Notes: a model not told the origin generated them from the letters alone. A stretch of 64,000 nt of DNA from Ramlibacter tataouinensis (GCF_001580455.1 NZ_CP010951.1:2418001-2482000), one strand, 5' to 3'; numbered from the stretch's first letter, positions 37,540 to 47,053 are shown. Numbers and translations: made by a program.

Positions 37540-40503
37540 TCACGCTGTCATCAGCGCCACGTTGCCGCCGGCGGCGGTGGTGTTGATCGTCAGGGTGCGT
37601 TCGGCGCAGAAGCGCAGCAGGTAATTCGGTCCGCCCGCCTTGGGACCGGTGCCCGACAGCCCTTCGCCGCCGAAGGGCTGCACGCCGACCACCGCGCCGA
37701 TGATGTTGCGGTTGACGTAGACATTGCCGATGTGCGCGCGCGCCGCCAGCGCCAGCGCGCGCGTGTCGATGCGGCTCTGGATACCCAGCGTCAGCCCGTA
37801 GCCGAGCGCATTGAGCTGGTCGACCACGCCCTTGGGGTCGCCGCGCCAGCGCACGACGTGCAGCACCGGGCCGAAGATCTCCTGCCGCACCTCGCCGATG
37901 TCGGCGATTTCGAAGGCCTGCGGCGGCACCAGCCGCGTGGCGGGCGGCTGGTCGCCCGGCGGGAGCAGGGGCCGCGCCTGCGCGTGCAGCCGCGTGAGCT
38001 GGCGCTGGATGTTCTCGTAGGCCTCGCCGTCGATGACGGGGCCGACGTCGGTGCGCCATTCGTGCGGGTCGCCGGTGACCTGCTCGCGCGCCGCGCCCTG
38101 GATCATCTCGATCACGGCGTCGGCGATGCCTTCGTGCACGCACAGCAGGCGCAGCGCCGAGCAGCGCTGGCCCGCCGAGCGGAAGGCGCTCTGCACCACG
38201 CAGTCGGCCACCTGCTCGGGCAGCGCCGTCGAGTCCACAATCATGGCGTTGATGCCGCCGGTCTCGGCGATCAGCGGCACGATCGGCCCGTCCTTTTGCG
38301 CCAGCGAGAGGTTGATCGCCTTGGCGACCGGGGTCGAGCCGGTGAACACCACGCCGGCGATGCGCGGGTGGGCCACCAGCGCCGCGCCTATGGTTTCGCC
38401 CGGGCCGTGCAGCAGCTGCAGCGCGTCGGCGGGCACGCCGGCGGCATGCAGCAGGGCGACGGCCTCGGCGGCGATGGCCGGCGTCTGCTCGGCCGGCTTG
38501 GCCAGCACCGTGTTGCCGGTGGCCAGCGCCGCCGCCACCTGGCCGGTGAAGATCGCCAGCGGGAAGTTCCAGGGGCTGATGCACACCCAGGCGCCGCGCG
38601 AAGCCAGCCGCAGCTCGTTGCTCTCGCCCGTCGGCCCCGGCAGTTCGACCGGCTGCATGATGCGCACGGCCTCATCGGCGTAGTAGCGCAGGAAGTCCAC
38701 CGCTTCGCGCACTTCGGCCACCGCGTCGCCCCAGGTCTTGAAGGCTTCCTTGACCAGCAGCGCCGCCAGCCGCGGCAACGCGTCCTGCATGCGGTCGGCC
38801 GCGCTGCGCAGCCGCTGCGCGCGCTCGGGCACCGGCAGGCCGTCCCAGGCCGGATGCGCGGCCAGGGCGCGCCGCACCTGCGCGTCGACCTGCGCGGTCT
38901 CGGCCAGCGCGACGGGCGGCACCGGGGTGGCGGCATGCGCCTGCAGCAGGGGCGCGCGCATCGCATCTACCGCGAGGTCCAGGCCCAGGCTGTTCTGGCG
39001 CTGCGCGCCATAGAGCGCCGGCGGCAGCGGCAGCCCGGGCATGGCTTCCAGGCGTAGCGGCGAGCGCAGCAGCTGGTCCATGCCGACCGACTCGTCGGCG
39101 AGCTGGTGCACGAAGGAGGAGTTGGCGCCGTTCTCCAGCAGCCGGCGCACCAGGTAGGCCAGCAGGTCGCGGTGCCGTCCCACCGGCGCGTAGACGCGGC
39201 AGGCGATGCCTTCCTGCTTGAGCACCTCGCGGTATATGCCCTCGCCCATGCCATGCAGCCGCTGCAGCTCGAACTGCGCGTTGCGCTGTGCCGAGGCCAT
39301 CTGCAGGATGGCCGCGATGGTGCCGGCGTTGTGGGTGGCGAACTGCGGGTAGATCACGTCCTGCGCGGCCAGCAGCGCGCGCGCGCAGGCGAGGTAGGAA
39401 ATGTCGGTGTGGTGCTTGTGCGTGAACACCGGGTAGTGCGGCAGCCCCAACTCCTGCGCGCGCTTGATCTCGGCGTCCCAGTAGGCGCCCTTGACCAGGC
39501 GGCACATCAGGCGCAGGCCGTGCCGGCGGGCGATCTGCGCCACGCAGTCGATCAGTTCCAGCGCCCGAGTCTGGTAGGACTGCAGCGCCAGGCCGAAGCC
39601 CTGCCACTGCGGGTGGTGCTGCGCCACCCGCGCCGCCAGCTGCTCGAACACCTCGAGCGACAGCTCCAGCCGGTCCACTTCCTCGGCGTCGATCGTGAGG
39701 TGGATGTTGGCGCGCGCGGCCTGCTCGCACAGCGACCACACGCGCGGCACCAGTTCGGCGAGCACGCGCTCGGCCTGCAGGGCCTCGTAGCGCGGATGCA
39801 GGGCGCTGAGCTTGATCGAGATGCCGTCGTTGCGTTCCACCGGCACGTCGGCGCGCGCCTTCGCGGCGATGGCCTCGATCGCCTCGCGGTAAGCGGCCAG
39901 GTAGCGCTGCGCATCCTGCCCGGTGCGGGCGCCTTCGCCCAGCATGTCGTAGGAAAAGCGCAGCCCCGGTTGCGCCCGGGCGGCATCCTGCGCCTCGCGC
40001 AGCGCGGCGGCGATGTCCTGGCCCAGCACGAACTGGCGTCCCAGTAGCTGCACCGCCCGCAAGGCCGCTGCCACCACCGTCCGCGCCCCCAACTTCCCCA
40101 GCAGGCCGGGTTCGGCTTCATGCGGCAGCAGCCGCTTGGACATGGCCAGGGCCGCCTGCGACAGGCGCGCCAGCGCGCCATCGGCCGAGCCCTCGAAATC
40201 AGCGCGGGCCAGTTGGTCGGCGGTGAGCGCGATCGCGGTCTCCGCATCCGGCACCCGCAGCAGCGCCTCGGCCAGGCGCATCAGGGCCAGGCCCTCGGCG
40301 CTGGAAATCGGGTATTCCTTGAGCAGGCTTTCCATCGCCCAGAACGGCGGCGGATGGCGGCGCACGGCGGCGACCCAGGGGGTGGCGGCATGCGCCGCCG
40401 CGTCCCAGTCCAGGGTGTGTTCCAGGCTTTGCAGCCGGTGCCGCACGATTTCGGCTTCGGGCCGGTAGGGTGCGGGCAGGCGCTGCGGCGGGGGAGGGGA
40501 CAT
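37540..40503 (-). CDS. putA: Bifunctional proline dehydrogenase / glutamate-semialdehyde dehydrogenase
   Basis: Oxidises proline to glutamate in two steps: FAD proline dehydrogenase (about residues 100-430), then NAD+ aldehyde dehydrogenase (about 500-965; catalytic Cys in SAGQRCSALR, Glu in AETGGINAM). 987 residues. It begins directly with the helical arm (SPPPPQRLPAPYRPEAEIV) and has no ribbon-helix-helix DNA-binding domain, and it ends at the usual GGNVALMTA without a C-terminal extension. This is the short PutA form, so it cannot repress its own gene; the divergent Lrp-type gene is the likely regulator. Start at the ATG at 40503; a longer frame covers the promoter. Confidence 0.95.
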   Translation of the reverse strand: MSPPPPQRLPAPYRPEAEIVRHRLQSLEHTLDWDAAAHAATPWVAAVRRHPPPFWAMESLLKEYPISSAEGLALMRLAEALLRVPDAETAIALTADQLARADFEGSADGALARLSQAALAMSKRLLPHEAEPGLLGKLGARTVVAAALRAVQLLGRQFVLGQDIAAALREAQDAARAQPGLRFSYDMLGEGARTGQDAQRYLAAYREAIEAIAAKARADVPVERNDGISIKLSALHPRYEALQAERVLAELVPRVWSLCEQAARANIHLTIDAEEVDRLELSLEVFEQLAARVAQHHPQWQGFGLALQSYQTRALELIDCVAQIARRHGLRLMCRLVKGAYWDAEIKRAQELGLPHYPVFTHKHHTDISYLACARALLAAQDVIYPQFATHNAGTIAAILQMASAQRNAQFELQRLHGMGEGIYREVLKQEGIACRVYAPVGRHRDLLAYLVRRLLENGANSSFVHQLADESVGMDQLLRSPLRLEAMPGLPLPPALYGAQRQNSLGLDLAVDAMRAPLLQAHAATPVPPVALAETAQVDAQVRRALAAHPAWDGLPVPERAQRLRSAADRMQDALPRLAALLVKEAFKTWGDAVAEVREAVDFLRYYADEAVRIMQPVELPGPTGESNELRLASRGAWVCISPWNFPLAIFTGQVAAALATGNTVLAKPAEQTPAIAAEAVALLHAAGVPADALQLLHGPGETIGAALVAHPRIAGVVFTGSTPVAKAINLSLAQKDGPIVPLIAETGGINAMIVDSTALPEQVADCVVQSAFRSAGQRCSALRLLCVHEGIADAVIEMIQGAAREQVTGDPHEWRTDVGPVIDGEAYENIQRQLTRLHAQARPLLPPGDQPPATRLVPPQAFEIADIGEVRQEIFGPVLHVVRWRGDPKGVVDQLNALGYGLTLGIQSRIDTRALALAARAHIGNVYVNRNIIGAVVGVQPFGGEGLSGTGPKAGGPNYLLRFCAERTLTINTTAAGGNVALMTA

Positions 40504-40604
40504 GGTGGCTGCTGTTGTCGATGAGTGTGAATGCCGCCATGGTTTCGCTTTCCGCCGTGAATTTCCCGCTAAATTTGGCTGATTGGACGAATAATTCACT
40601 AGCC
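40504..40604. promoter_or_regulatory. Divergent putA / Lrp-type regulator control region
   Basis: 101 bases, clearly AT-richer than its surroundings (GAATTTCCCGCTAAATTTGG, then ATAATTCACTAG). This kind of AT-rich, short-symmetry sequence suits Lrp-family binding. I cannot assign exact promoters. Confidence 0.5.
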
Positions 40605-41084
40605 ATGGACCCGACCAGCGCCAGCATCGATCGCATCGACCTCAAGATCCTGAATGTCCTGCAGCAGGACGGCCGCATCTCCAACCTCAAGCTGGCCGAG
40701 GCGGTGGCGCTGTCGCCCACCGCGGTGCTGGCGCGCGTGCAGCGCCTCACCCGCGAGGGCTACATCCTGGGCTACGAGGCACGGCTCGATCCGCGCAAGC
40801 TGGGCGCCGGCCTGCTGGTGTTCGTCGAGGTGCTGCTGGATCGCACCACGCCCAATGTGTTCGAGGCCTTCAACGCCGCGGTGCAGGTGCGCAGCGAAAT
40901 CCTGGAATGCCACATGGTGGCGGGCGGCTTCGACTACCTGCTCAAGACGCGGATGGCCGACATGCTGGCCTACCGCGAATTCGCCGGCACGGTGTTGTGG
41001 GAGCTGCCCGGGGTGCGCGAGACGCGCACCTACGCGGTGATGGAGGAAGTGAAGAACACGGCGCGGCTGGCGCTCAGGGTTTGA
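40605..41084 (+). CDS. Lrp/AsnC family transcriptional regulator (PutR-like)
   Basis: A 159-residue regulator: N-terminal winged helix-turn-helix (about 8-65: IDRIDLKILNVLQQDGRISNLKLAEAV) and a C-terminal RAM ligand-binding domain (about 75-150). It starts 101 bases from putA on the opposite strand, the usual arrangement for proline-responsive PutR/PruR-type activators. Proline as ligand is inference from that context. Start MDPTSASID at 40605; the upstream extension covers the control region. Confidence 0.9.
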   Translation: MDPTSASIDRIDLKILNVLQQDGRISNLKLAEAVALSPTAVLARVQRLTREGYILGYEARLDPRKLGAGLLVFVEVLLDRTTPNVFEAFNAAVQVRSEILECHMVAGGFDYLLKTRMADMLAYREFAGTVLWELPGVRETRTYAVMEEVKNTARLALRV

Positions 41085-41123
41085 GCGCTGCAAGCCGCGC
41101 CAGGGTTCCGATACAACAGCGCC

Positions 41124-42617
41124 ATGAGCTTCATCCTCGCACTCGACCAGGGCACCTCCAGTTCGCGCAGCATCGTGTTCGACGCCGGCGGGCGCATCGT
41201 GGCGATGGCGCAGCAGGAGCTGCCGCAGATCTACCCGCGCCCGGGCTGGGTGGAGCACGACCCGATGGAGATCTGGCGCACGCAGCTGGCCACCGCGCGT
41301 GAGGCGCTGGCACAAGCCAGGCTGGATGCCCGGGCGCTGGGCGCGATCGGCATCACCAACCAGCGCGAGACCACCGTGATCTGGGAGCGCGCCACCGGCC
41401 GGCCGATCCACCATGCGATCGTCTGGCAGGACCGCCGCGGCGAGCCGATGTGCGCGCGCCTGCGAGACGCCGGCCACGACAAGCTGATCCAGTCGCGCAC
41501 CGGGCTGCTGGTCGACTCCTATTTTTCCGCCACCAAGATCAGCTGGCTGCTGGAGAACGTGCCGGGTGCGCGCGAGCGCGCGCGGCGCGGCGAGCTGGCT
41601 TTCGGCACCGTGGACAGCTGGCTGATGTGGCAGCTGACCGAAGGCGCGCTGCATGCCACCGACGTCACCAACGCCTCGCGCACCATGCTGTTCGACGTGC
41701 ACCGCAACGAATGGGACGCCGAGCTGCTGCGCCTGTTCGACGTCCCGGTCGAACTGATGCCGCAGGTGCTGCCATCCTCGGCGCGCTTCGGCGAGACCGC
41801 CGCATCGCTGCTGGGTGCGCCGGTGCTGATCGGCGGCGTGGCCGGGGACCAGCAGGCCGCGCTGTTCGGCCAGGCCTGCTTCCAGGCCGGCATGGCCAAG
41901 AACACCTATGGCACCGGCTGCTTCCTGCTGATGCACACCGGCGGCAAGTTCCAGATGTCCACCAATGGCCTGGTCACCACCAGCGCGGCGCAGCGCTCGG
42001 CCCGGCCGGAATACGCGCTGGAAGGCAGCGTGTTCGTCGGCGGGGCGGTGGTGCAGTGGCTGCGCGACGGCCTGCGCGCCATCGAGCACAGCACCCAGGT
42101 GCAGGCGCTCGCCGAAAGCGTGCCCGACGCCGGCGGCGTGATGCTGGTGCCGGCCTTCACCGGGCTGGGCGCCCCCTACTGGAAGCCCGATGCGCGCGGC
42201 ACGATCACCGGGCTGACGCGCGGCACCACGCTCGCGCACATCGCCCGCGCGGCGCTGGAGAGCATCGCCTACCAGAGCGCGGCCCTGTTGCAGGCCATGA
42301 GCCGCGACGCCGTGGCCGCGGGCGCGGCGCCGGTGAGCGAACTGCGGGTGGACGGCGGTGCCTGCGTGAACGACCTGCTGATGCAGTTCCAGGCCGACCT
42401 GCTCGGGGTCCCGGTGGTGCGGCCGGCGGTGACGGAGACCACTGCGTTGGGCGCCGCCTACCTGGCGGGCCTGGCCTGCGGCGTGTTCAAGAGTACGGAG
42501 GAACTGGCGGCGATGTGGCAGCCGCAGCGTCGCTTCCTGCCCACACTCGATGCCGGCCGCGCTACGGAACTGATGGCGCGCTGGGAACACGCGGTGCGCC
42601 AGGCGTCGCTGAATTGA
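41124..42617 (+). CDS. glpK: Glycerol kinase
   Basis: Phosphorylates glycerol to glycerol 3-phosphate with ATP. 497 residues, family length. FGGY-type features: LALDQGTSSSRSIVFD at the N-terminus, QRETTVIWERATGRPIHHAIVWQDRR near 78, the nucleotide region GVAGDQQAALFGQ near 240, and GGACVNDLLMQFQADLL near 405. No glpF or glpD is adjacent; it starts 39 bases after the Lrp gene, so partial read-through is possible. Confidence 0.96.
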   Translation: MSFILALDQGTSSSRSIVFDAGGRIVAMAQQELPQIYPRPGWVEHDPMEIWRTQLATAREALAQARLDARALGAIGITNQRETTVIWERATGRPIHHAIVWQDRRGEPMCARLRDAGHDKLIQSRTGLLVDSYFSATKISWLLENVPGARERARRGELAFGTVDSWLMWQLTEGALHATDVTNASRTMLFDVHRNEWDAELLRLFDVPVELMPQVLPSSARFGETAASLLGAPVLIGGVAGDQQAALFGQACFQAGMAKNTYGTGCFLLMHTGGKFQMSTNGLVTTSAAQRSARPEYALEGSVFVGGAVVQWLRDGLRAIEHSTQVQALAESVPDAGGVMLVPAFTGLGAPYWKPDARGTITGLTRGTTLAHIARAALESIAYQSAALLQAMSRDAVAAGAAPVSELRVDGGACVNDLLMQFQADLLGVPVVRPAVTETTALGAAYLAGLACGVFKSTEELAAMWQPQRRFLPTLDAGRATELMARWEHAVRQASLN

Positions 42618-42663
42618 GTCACATAAAGCAAAATCGGTTTTCTTTTATTACGGAGGGGTCGTC

Positions 42664-43203
42664 ATGAACAAGCAAGTCATCGCCGTGGGCCTGCTGGCTC
42701 TGTCGTGCGCGGCCGGCGCGCAAAGCCTCAAGCCGGGCCTGTGGGAGGTCACGCAGAAGACGCAGGCTGGCGGCCAGATGAACGATGCCATGGCGCAGAT
42801 GCAAAAGGAGATGGCCAACATGCCGCCGGACCAGCGCAAGATGGTCGAGGCCATGATGGCGCGCCAGGGCGCGGGCATGGGTGGCGGAGGCGCCGGCATG
42901 ACCGTGAAGATGTGCATGACCAAGGAGATGGTCGAGCGCAACCAGGTGACGCAGCCGCCGCAGGGCGACTGCAAGACCACCGTGCAGCCGCGCAGCGGCA
43001 ACACCATGAAGATGAGCTTCAGCTGCGCTAACCCGCCGTCCTCCGGCGAAGGCCAGATGACCTTCACCAGCCCCGAGGCCTACAGCATGAAGATGAAGGT
43101 CAATACCACGGCGGCGGGCCAGCCGCAGAAGGTGAGCATGGACACCTCCGCTCGCTGGCTGGGCGCCGACTGCGGCAACATCAAGCCGGTCGCGGCGAAG
43201 TAG
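42664..43203 (+). CDS. DUF3617 family exported protein
   Basis: A 179-residue protein with a signal peptide (to about residue 20, AGAQS) and the DUF3617 pattern: LKPGLWEVTQKT at the start of the mature part, a Met/Gln-rich helix with a Gly run in the middle (QMNDAMAQMQKEM, GAGMGGGGAGM), then a KMCMTKEMV and a beta-rich end with paired cysteines. No function is known; probably periplasmic. AGGGG-type site before the start. A/T-rich leader (42618-42650) precedes it. Confidence 0.82.
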   Translation: MNKQVIAVGLLALSCAAGAQSLKPGLWEVTQKTQAGGQMNDAMAQMQKEMANMPPDQRKMVEAMMARQGAGMGGGGAGMTVKMCMTKEMVERNQVTQPPQGDCKTTVQPRSGNTMKMSFSCANPPSSGEGQMTFTSPEAYSMKMKVNTTAAGQPQKVSMDTSARWLGADCGNIKPVAAK

Positions 43204-43217
43204 ACCGCGTCCGCGCG

Positions 43218-43910
43218 TCAGGGGCGCGCCGGCCGCTCGCCGAAGATCGCCGAGCCGATGCGCACCATGGTGCTGCCCGCGGCAACTGCGGCCTCGAGAT
43301 CGGCGGTCATGCCCATCGACAGCGTGTCGATCGCCAGGCCGGCGTCGCGCAGCTCGTCGAACAGCGCCGCCGCGCGCAGATGCACCGCTTTCTGCGCCGC
43401 GGGATCGTCCTGCGGCTCGGGGATGGTCATGAGCCCGCGCAGCTTCAGGCGCGGCAGCCGGGCGACCTCGCGCGCCAGTTCCAGCGCTTCGGCCGGCGCC
43501 ACGCCCGACTTGTTCGCGCCGCCGTCGATGTTGACCTGCAGGCACACCTGCAGGGCGGGCAACTCCGGCGGACGCTGCTCGGACAGGCGCTGCGCGATCT
43601 TCAGGCGGTCCACCGTGTGTGCCCAGTCGAAGTGCGCCGCGACCAGCCGCGTCTTGTTGCTCTGGATCGGGCCGATGCAGTGCCATTCCAGCGGCAGGTC
43701 GCGCAGCAGATCGATCTTCTCGACGGCTTCCTGGATGTAGTTCTCGCCGAACGCCTTCTGGCCGGCGGCGGAGGCCTCGCGCACCACATCCGGGCCGAAG
43801 GTTTTCGACACCGCCAGCAGCGTGACTTCGTTCACGTCACGCCGCACCTGCGCGCAGGCCCTCGCGATCCGTTCGTGAACTAGTTGGAGCTTGGCGGGAA
43901 TCGTCGTCAT
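43218..43910 (-). CDS. yggS: YggS family pyridoxal-phosphate homeostasis protein
   Basis: A 230-residue alanine-racemase-fold protein that binds pyridoxal phosphate and controls its free pool. VTLLAVSKTFGPDVVREA near residue 30 contains the PLP lysine, followed by FGENYIQEAVEKI and WHCIGPIQSNKTRLV, all family hallmarks; SMGMTADLEAAVAAGSTMVRIGSAIFG ends it. Start MTTIPAK at 43910. It is divergent from pilT, a neighbourhood seen in many proteobacteria. Confidence 0.93.
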   Translation of the reverse strand: MTTIPAKLQLVHERIARACAQVRRDVNEVTLLAVSKTFGPDVVREASAAGQKAFGENYIQEAVEKIDLLRDLPLEWHCIGPIQSNKTRLVAAHFDWAHTVDRLKIAQRLSEQRPPELPALQVCLQVNIDGGANKSGVAPAEALELAREVARLPRLKLRGLMTIPEPQDDPAAQKAVHLRAAALFDELRDAGLAIDTLSMGMTADLEAAVAAGSTMVRIGSAIFGERPARP

Positions 43911-43983
43911 AATTGGCTGAGCTTGGGCCGGACAACGCGCTGCGCGGCCGCCCAGGGGCACTCGTTGCGCAAAAGAGGGACTC

Positions 43984-45027
43984 GTGGATATTACCCAGCT
44001 GTTGGCATTCAGCGTCAAAAACAAGGCCTCGGACCTGCATCTGTCCGCCGGCCTGCCGCCCATGATTCGCGTCCATGGTGACGTGCGGCGTATCAACGTC
44101 GATGCGCTGGACCACAAGGCCGTGCACGCCATGGTGTACGACATCATGAACGACACCCAGCGCAAGAACTACGAAGAGTTCCTGGAGTGCGACTTCTCGT
44201 TCGAGATCGACGGCCTGGCGCGCTTCCGCGTCAACGCGTTCAACCAGAACCGCGGCGCCGGCGCCGTGTTCCGGACGATTCCTTCCAAGATCCTCACGCT
44301 GGAGCAGCTCAACGCGCCCAAGATCTTCGGCGACCTGGCGCTCAAGCCGCGCGGCATGGTGCTGGTGACCGGCCCGACCGGCTCGGGCAAGTCGACCACA
44401 CTGGCCGCGATGATCAACTTCCTGAACGAGACCGAGTACGGCCACATCCTGACGGTCGAGGACCCGATCGAGTTCGTGCACGAATCCAAGAAGTGCCTGA
44501 TCAACCAGCGCGAGGTCGGGCCGATGACGCTGTCCTTCGCCAACGCGCTGAAGTCGGCGCTGCGGGAGGACCCGGACGCGATCCTGGTGGGCGAAATGCG
44601 CGACCTGGAAACGATCCGGCTGGCGATGACGGCGGCGGAAACCGGCCACCTGGTGTTCGGCACCTTGCACACCTCGAGCGCCGCCAAGACCATCGACCGA
44701 ATCATCGACGTGTTCCCGGCCGAGGAAAAGGAAATGATCCGGGCCATGCTTTCCGAATCGCTGCAGGCGGTGATCTCACAGACGCTGTGCAAGACCAAGG
44801 ACGGTTCGGGCCGGGTCGCCGCGCACGAGATCATGATCGGCACCTCGGCCATCCGCAACCTCATTCGCGAAGCCAAGGTCGCCCAGATGTACTCGGCGAT
44901 CCAGACCGGCAACAGTTTCGGCATGCAGACGCTCGACCAGAACCTCTCCGACCTGGTCAAGCGCAACGTGATCAGCCCCGCCGAAGCGCGCGGCAAGGCC
45001 AAGATTCCCGAGAATTTCCCCGGATAA
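43984..45027 (+). CDS. pilT: Type IV pilus retraction ATPase PilT
   Basis: Hexameric motor that depolymerises type IV pili, 347 residues. Walker A GPTGSGKST near residue 131, the Asp box, Walker B DPDAILVGEMRD and the His box HLVFGTLHTSSAAKTIDRI are clear. The N-terminal KASDLHLSAGLPPMIRVHG domain is also typical. GTG start at 43984 with AGAGGGA before it. pilU begins 11 bases after its stop. Confidence 0.97.
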   Translation: MDITQLLAFSVKNKASDLHLSAGLPPMIRVHGDVRRINVDALDHKAVHAMVYDIMNDTQRKNYEEFLECDFSFEIDGLARFRVNAFNQNRGAGAVFRTIPSKILTLEQLNAPKIFGDLALKPRGMVLVTGPTGSGKSTTLAAMINFLNETEYGHILTVEDPIEFVHESKKCLINQREVGPMTLSFANALKSALREDPDAILVGEMRDLETIRLAMTAAETGHLVFGTLHTSSAAKTIDRIIDVFPAEEKEMIRAMLSESLQAVISQTLCKTKDGSGRVAAHEIMIGTSAIRNLIREAKVAQMYSAIQTGNSFGMQTLDQNLSDLVKRNVISPAEARGKAKIPENFPG

Positions 45028-45038
45028 GGAGTGGCGTC

Positions 45039-46175
45039 ATGGAACGCGATCAGGCATCGAAATTCATCAACGACCTGCTCAAGCTCATGGTCAGCCGCAA
45101 TGGCAGCGACCTGTTCATCACCGGCGACTTCCCGCCCGCCATCAAGGTCGACGGCAAGGTGACCAAGGTGTCGCCGCAGCCGCTGACCGGCGGGCACACG
45201 CTGGCGCTGGCGCGCTCGATCATGAACGACAAGCAGGCGGCCGAATTCGAGCGCACCAAGGAGTGCAACTTCGCGATCTCGCCGCCCGGCATCGGCCGGT
45301 TCCGCGTCAACGCCTTCGTGCAGCAGGGCAAGGTCGGCATGGTGCTGCGGGTGATCCCGCAGGTGCTGCCGACGATCGATGGCCTGGGCGTGCCGCAGGT
45401 GCTCAAGGAAGTGGTGATGACCAAGCGCGGCCTGGTCGTGCTGGTCGGTGCCACCGGCTCGGGCAAGTCGACCACACTGGCCGCGATGGTCGACTGGCGC
45501 AATGACAATTCGCACGGCCACATCATCACCATCGAGGATCCGGTGGAATTCGTGCACCCGCACAAGAACTGCGTGGTGACCCAGCGCGAGGTCGGACTGG
45601 ACACCGACAGCTGGGAAGCGGCGCTGAAGAACGCGCTGCGCCAGGCGCCCGACGTGATCCTGATGGGCGAAATCCGCGACCGCGAGACCATGGAGCACGC
45701 CATCGCCTTCGCCGAAACCGGTCACCTGTGCATGGCGACGCTGCACGCCAACAGCGCCAACCAGGCGCTGGACCGCGTGATCAACTTCTTCCCCGAAGAG
45801 CGCCGCGCGCAGCTGCTGATGGACCTGTCGCTGAACCTCAAGGCCATGGTGTCGCAGCGCCTGGTGCCCAAGCAGGACGGCAAGGGCCGCGGCGCCGCGG
45901 TGGAGATCATGCTGAACACCCCGCTGGTGTCCGACCTGATCTTCAAGGGTGAGGTGACCGAGATCAAGGAGATCATGAAGAAGAGCCGCAACCTGGGCAT
46001 GCAGACCTTCGACCAGGCGCTGTTCGACATGTACGAGAACAACATCATTTCCTACGAGGACGCGCTGCGCAACGCCGACTCGCTCAACGACCTGCGCCTG
46101 CAGATCAAGCTGAACAGCCAGCGCGCCAAGACGTCGGACCTGGCGGCGGGCACCGAGCACTTTGCGATCGTCTGA
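45039..46175 (+). CDS. pilU: PilT-dependent retraction ATPase PilU
   Basis: Second retraction ATPase, 378 residues, paralogous to PilT and working with it. Walker A GATGSGKST, Walker B APDVILMGEIRD, His box HLCMATLHANSANQALDRV. The C-terminal MQTFDQALFDMYENNIISYEDALRNADS tail is characteristic of PilU. GGAG lies before the ATG. Last gene of the pair, then a nine-base tandem repeat and a terminator. Confidence 0.96.
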   Translation: MERDQASKFINDLLKLMVSRNGSDLFITGDFPPAIKVDGKVTKVSPQPLTGGHTLALARSIMNDKQAAEFERTKECNFAISPPGIGRFRVNAFVQQGKVGMVLRVIPQVLPTIDGLGVPQVLKEVVMTKRGLVVLVGATGSGKSTTLAAMVDWRNDNSHGHIITIEDPVEFVHPHKNCVVTQREVGLDTDSWEAALKNALRQAPDVILMGEIRDRETMEHAIAFAETGHLCMATLHANSANQALDRVINFFPEERRAQLLMDLSLNLKAMVSQRLVPKQDGKGRGAAVEIMLNTPLVSDLIFKGEVTEIKEIMKKSRNLGMQTFDQALFDMYENNIISYEDALRNADSLNDLRLQIKLNSQRAKTSDLAAGTEHFAIV

Positions 46176-46205
46176 CCCGCCTGACCCGCCTGACCCGCCT
46201 GACCG
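46172..46205. repeat. Tandem 9-bp repeat at the end of pilU
   Basis: CTGACCCGC occurs three times in a row plus a partial copy, beginning within the pilU stop codon. It sits just before the terminator. Confidence 0.85.
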
Positions 46206-46226
46206 CGGCGCCAGCGCAGCTGCAAG

Positions 46227-46255
46227 AAAAAAGGGACCGGTGCGGTCCCTTTTTT
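46227..46255. terminator. Bidirectional rho-independent terminator
   Basis: AAAAAAGGGACC and GGTCCCTTTTTT form a perfect 12-base stem with a five-base loop and T-runs on both strands. It ends pilT-pilU and the converging lectin-like gene. Confidence 0.92.
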
Positions 46256-46271
46256 CGTTCTGGGCCTTCGT

Positions 46272-46988
46272 TCAGTTGGGCGCGAAGCAGTAGAAGCGCC
46301 CGGCGCCGCCAACGCGCACCAGCGCCTCCTGGTTGCATCCGGGTGTCTGGTGCGAGAAGTTCCAGGATGTGGACCAGCTGTCCTGGGTCGGTCCGAGGCG
46401 GTCGTGGTGGCCGACGATGGCCGAGCCGTCCGGCCCGTTGAACTTCCAGGCCCGGCAGCTGGTGTCGGTATGCGGCGCGAAGGCCGTGCCGTCCGAGCGC
46501 GAGCCGGTGAGGATGTCGTGCTCGAAAGTCGGCCCGTCGCCGCGCGCGGGCACCCTGTTGCCGCGTTCGTCCAGGGCTGTCTCCTTGTTGATGCTGTTGA
46601 CGCTATGCAGCTGTTCCACGTCGCGCGCGATCAGCGCCCCTTTGGCGTTGAACCACGGACCCTTGCCGATGCGCTCGCGCGCATTCACAGCAGGCACGGC
46701 CGGGTTGGTGCCGGATGCCGTAACGTTCGGCACGCTCAGGTAGGCGCGCCAAGTCCGGTTGCCGGCGCCGGCAGCGGTGGCCAAGCGCTGGCAGTGCGCA
46801 TCGGCGCCCTCGATGCCACCGAGATCCCCGCCCTTGCCGCTGCCTGCGCTGGTGATGAAGAAACTCATCGGACCGGTGGGCGCGGGCGGGGTCGAGCTCG
46901 AGCTCGAGCTTGAAGTCGAGGGGGAGGTGCAGGCAGCCACGAGCGTGAGTGTGGCGGCGGCGACAGAAATTGCGGCGAGCTTGTTCAT
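46272..46988 (-). CDS. Lectin-like lipoprotein (DUF1554-type)
   Basis: A 238-residue lipoprotein: signal peptide with lipobox LVAAC near residue 20, a Ser-rich linker (TSSSSSSST), then a domain beginning FFITSAGSGKGGDLGGIEGADAHC. GAGNRTWRAYLS, the paired cysteines and the C-terminal GGAGRFYCFAPN match the C-type-lectin-like proteins often annotated 'lectin' or DUF1554. Binding partner unknown. It is divergent from the dehydrogenase gene across a repeat-bearing 186-base gap. Confidence 0.75.
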   Translation of the reverse strand: MNKLAAISVAAATLTLVAACTSPSTSSSSSSSTPPAPTGPMSFFITSAGSGKGGDLGGIEGADAHCQRLATAAGAGNRTWRAYLSVPNVTASGTNPAVPAVNARERIGKGPWFNAKGALIARDVEQLHSVNSINKETALDERGNRVPARGDGPTFEHDILTGSRSDGTAFAPHTDTSCRAWKFNGPDGSAIVGHHDRLGPTQDSWSTSWNFSHQTPGCNQEALVRVGGAGRFYCFAPN

Positions 46989-47053
46989 GGCAGGTCTCCC
47001 GGTGCGCTGTGAATCCCTCGATTCTGGAAAAGCCGCTGTCGCCGCTGGCGATT

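Noticed and set aside
26585..41084. An arginine-to-glutamate catabolic cluster (arginase plus PutA)
   Set aside because: The two genes are over 10 kb apart with unrelated genes between and no ornithine aminotransferase; no support for a shared operon.
42618..42655. Terminator after glpK in the A/T-rich run
   Set aside because: AAAA/TTTT around TCGG is a weak stem without a proper GC-rich arm; more likely the promoter or leader of the DUF3617 gene.
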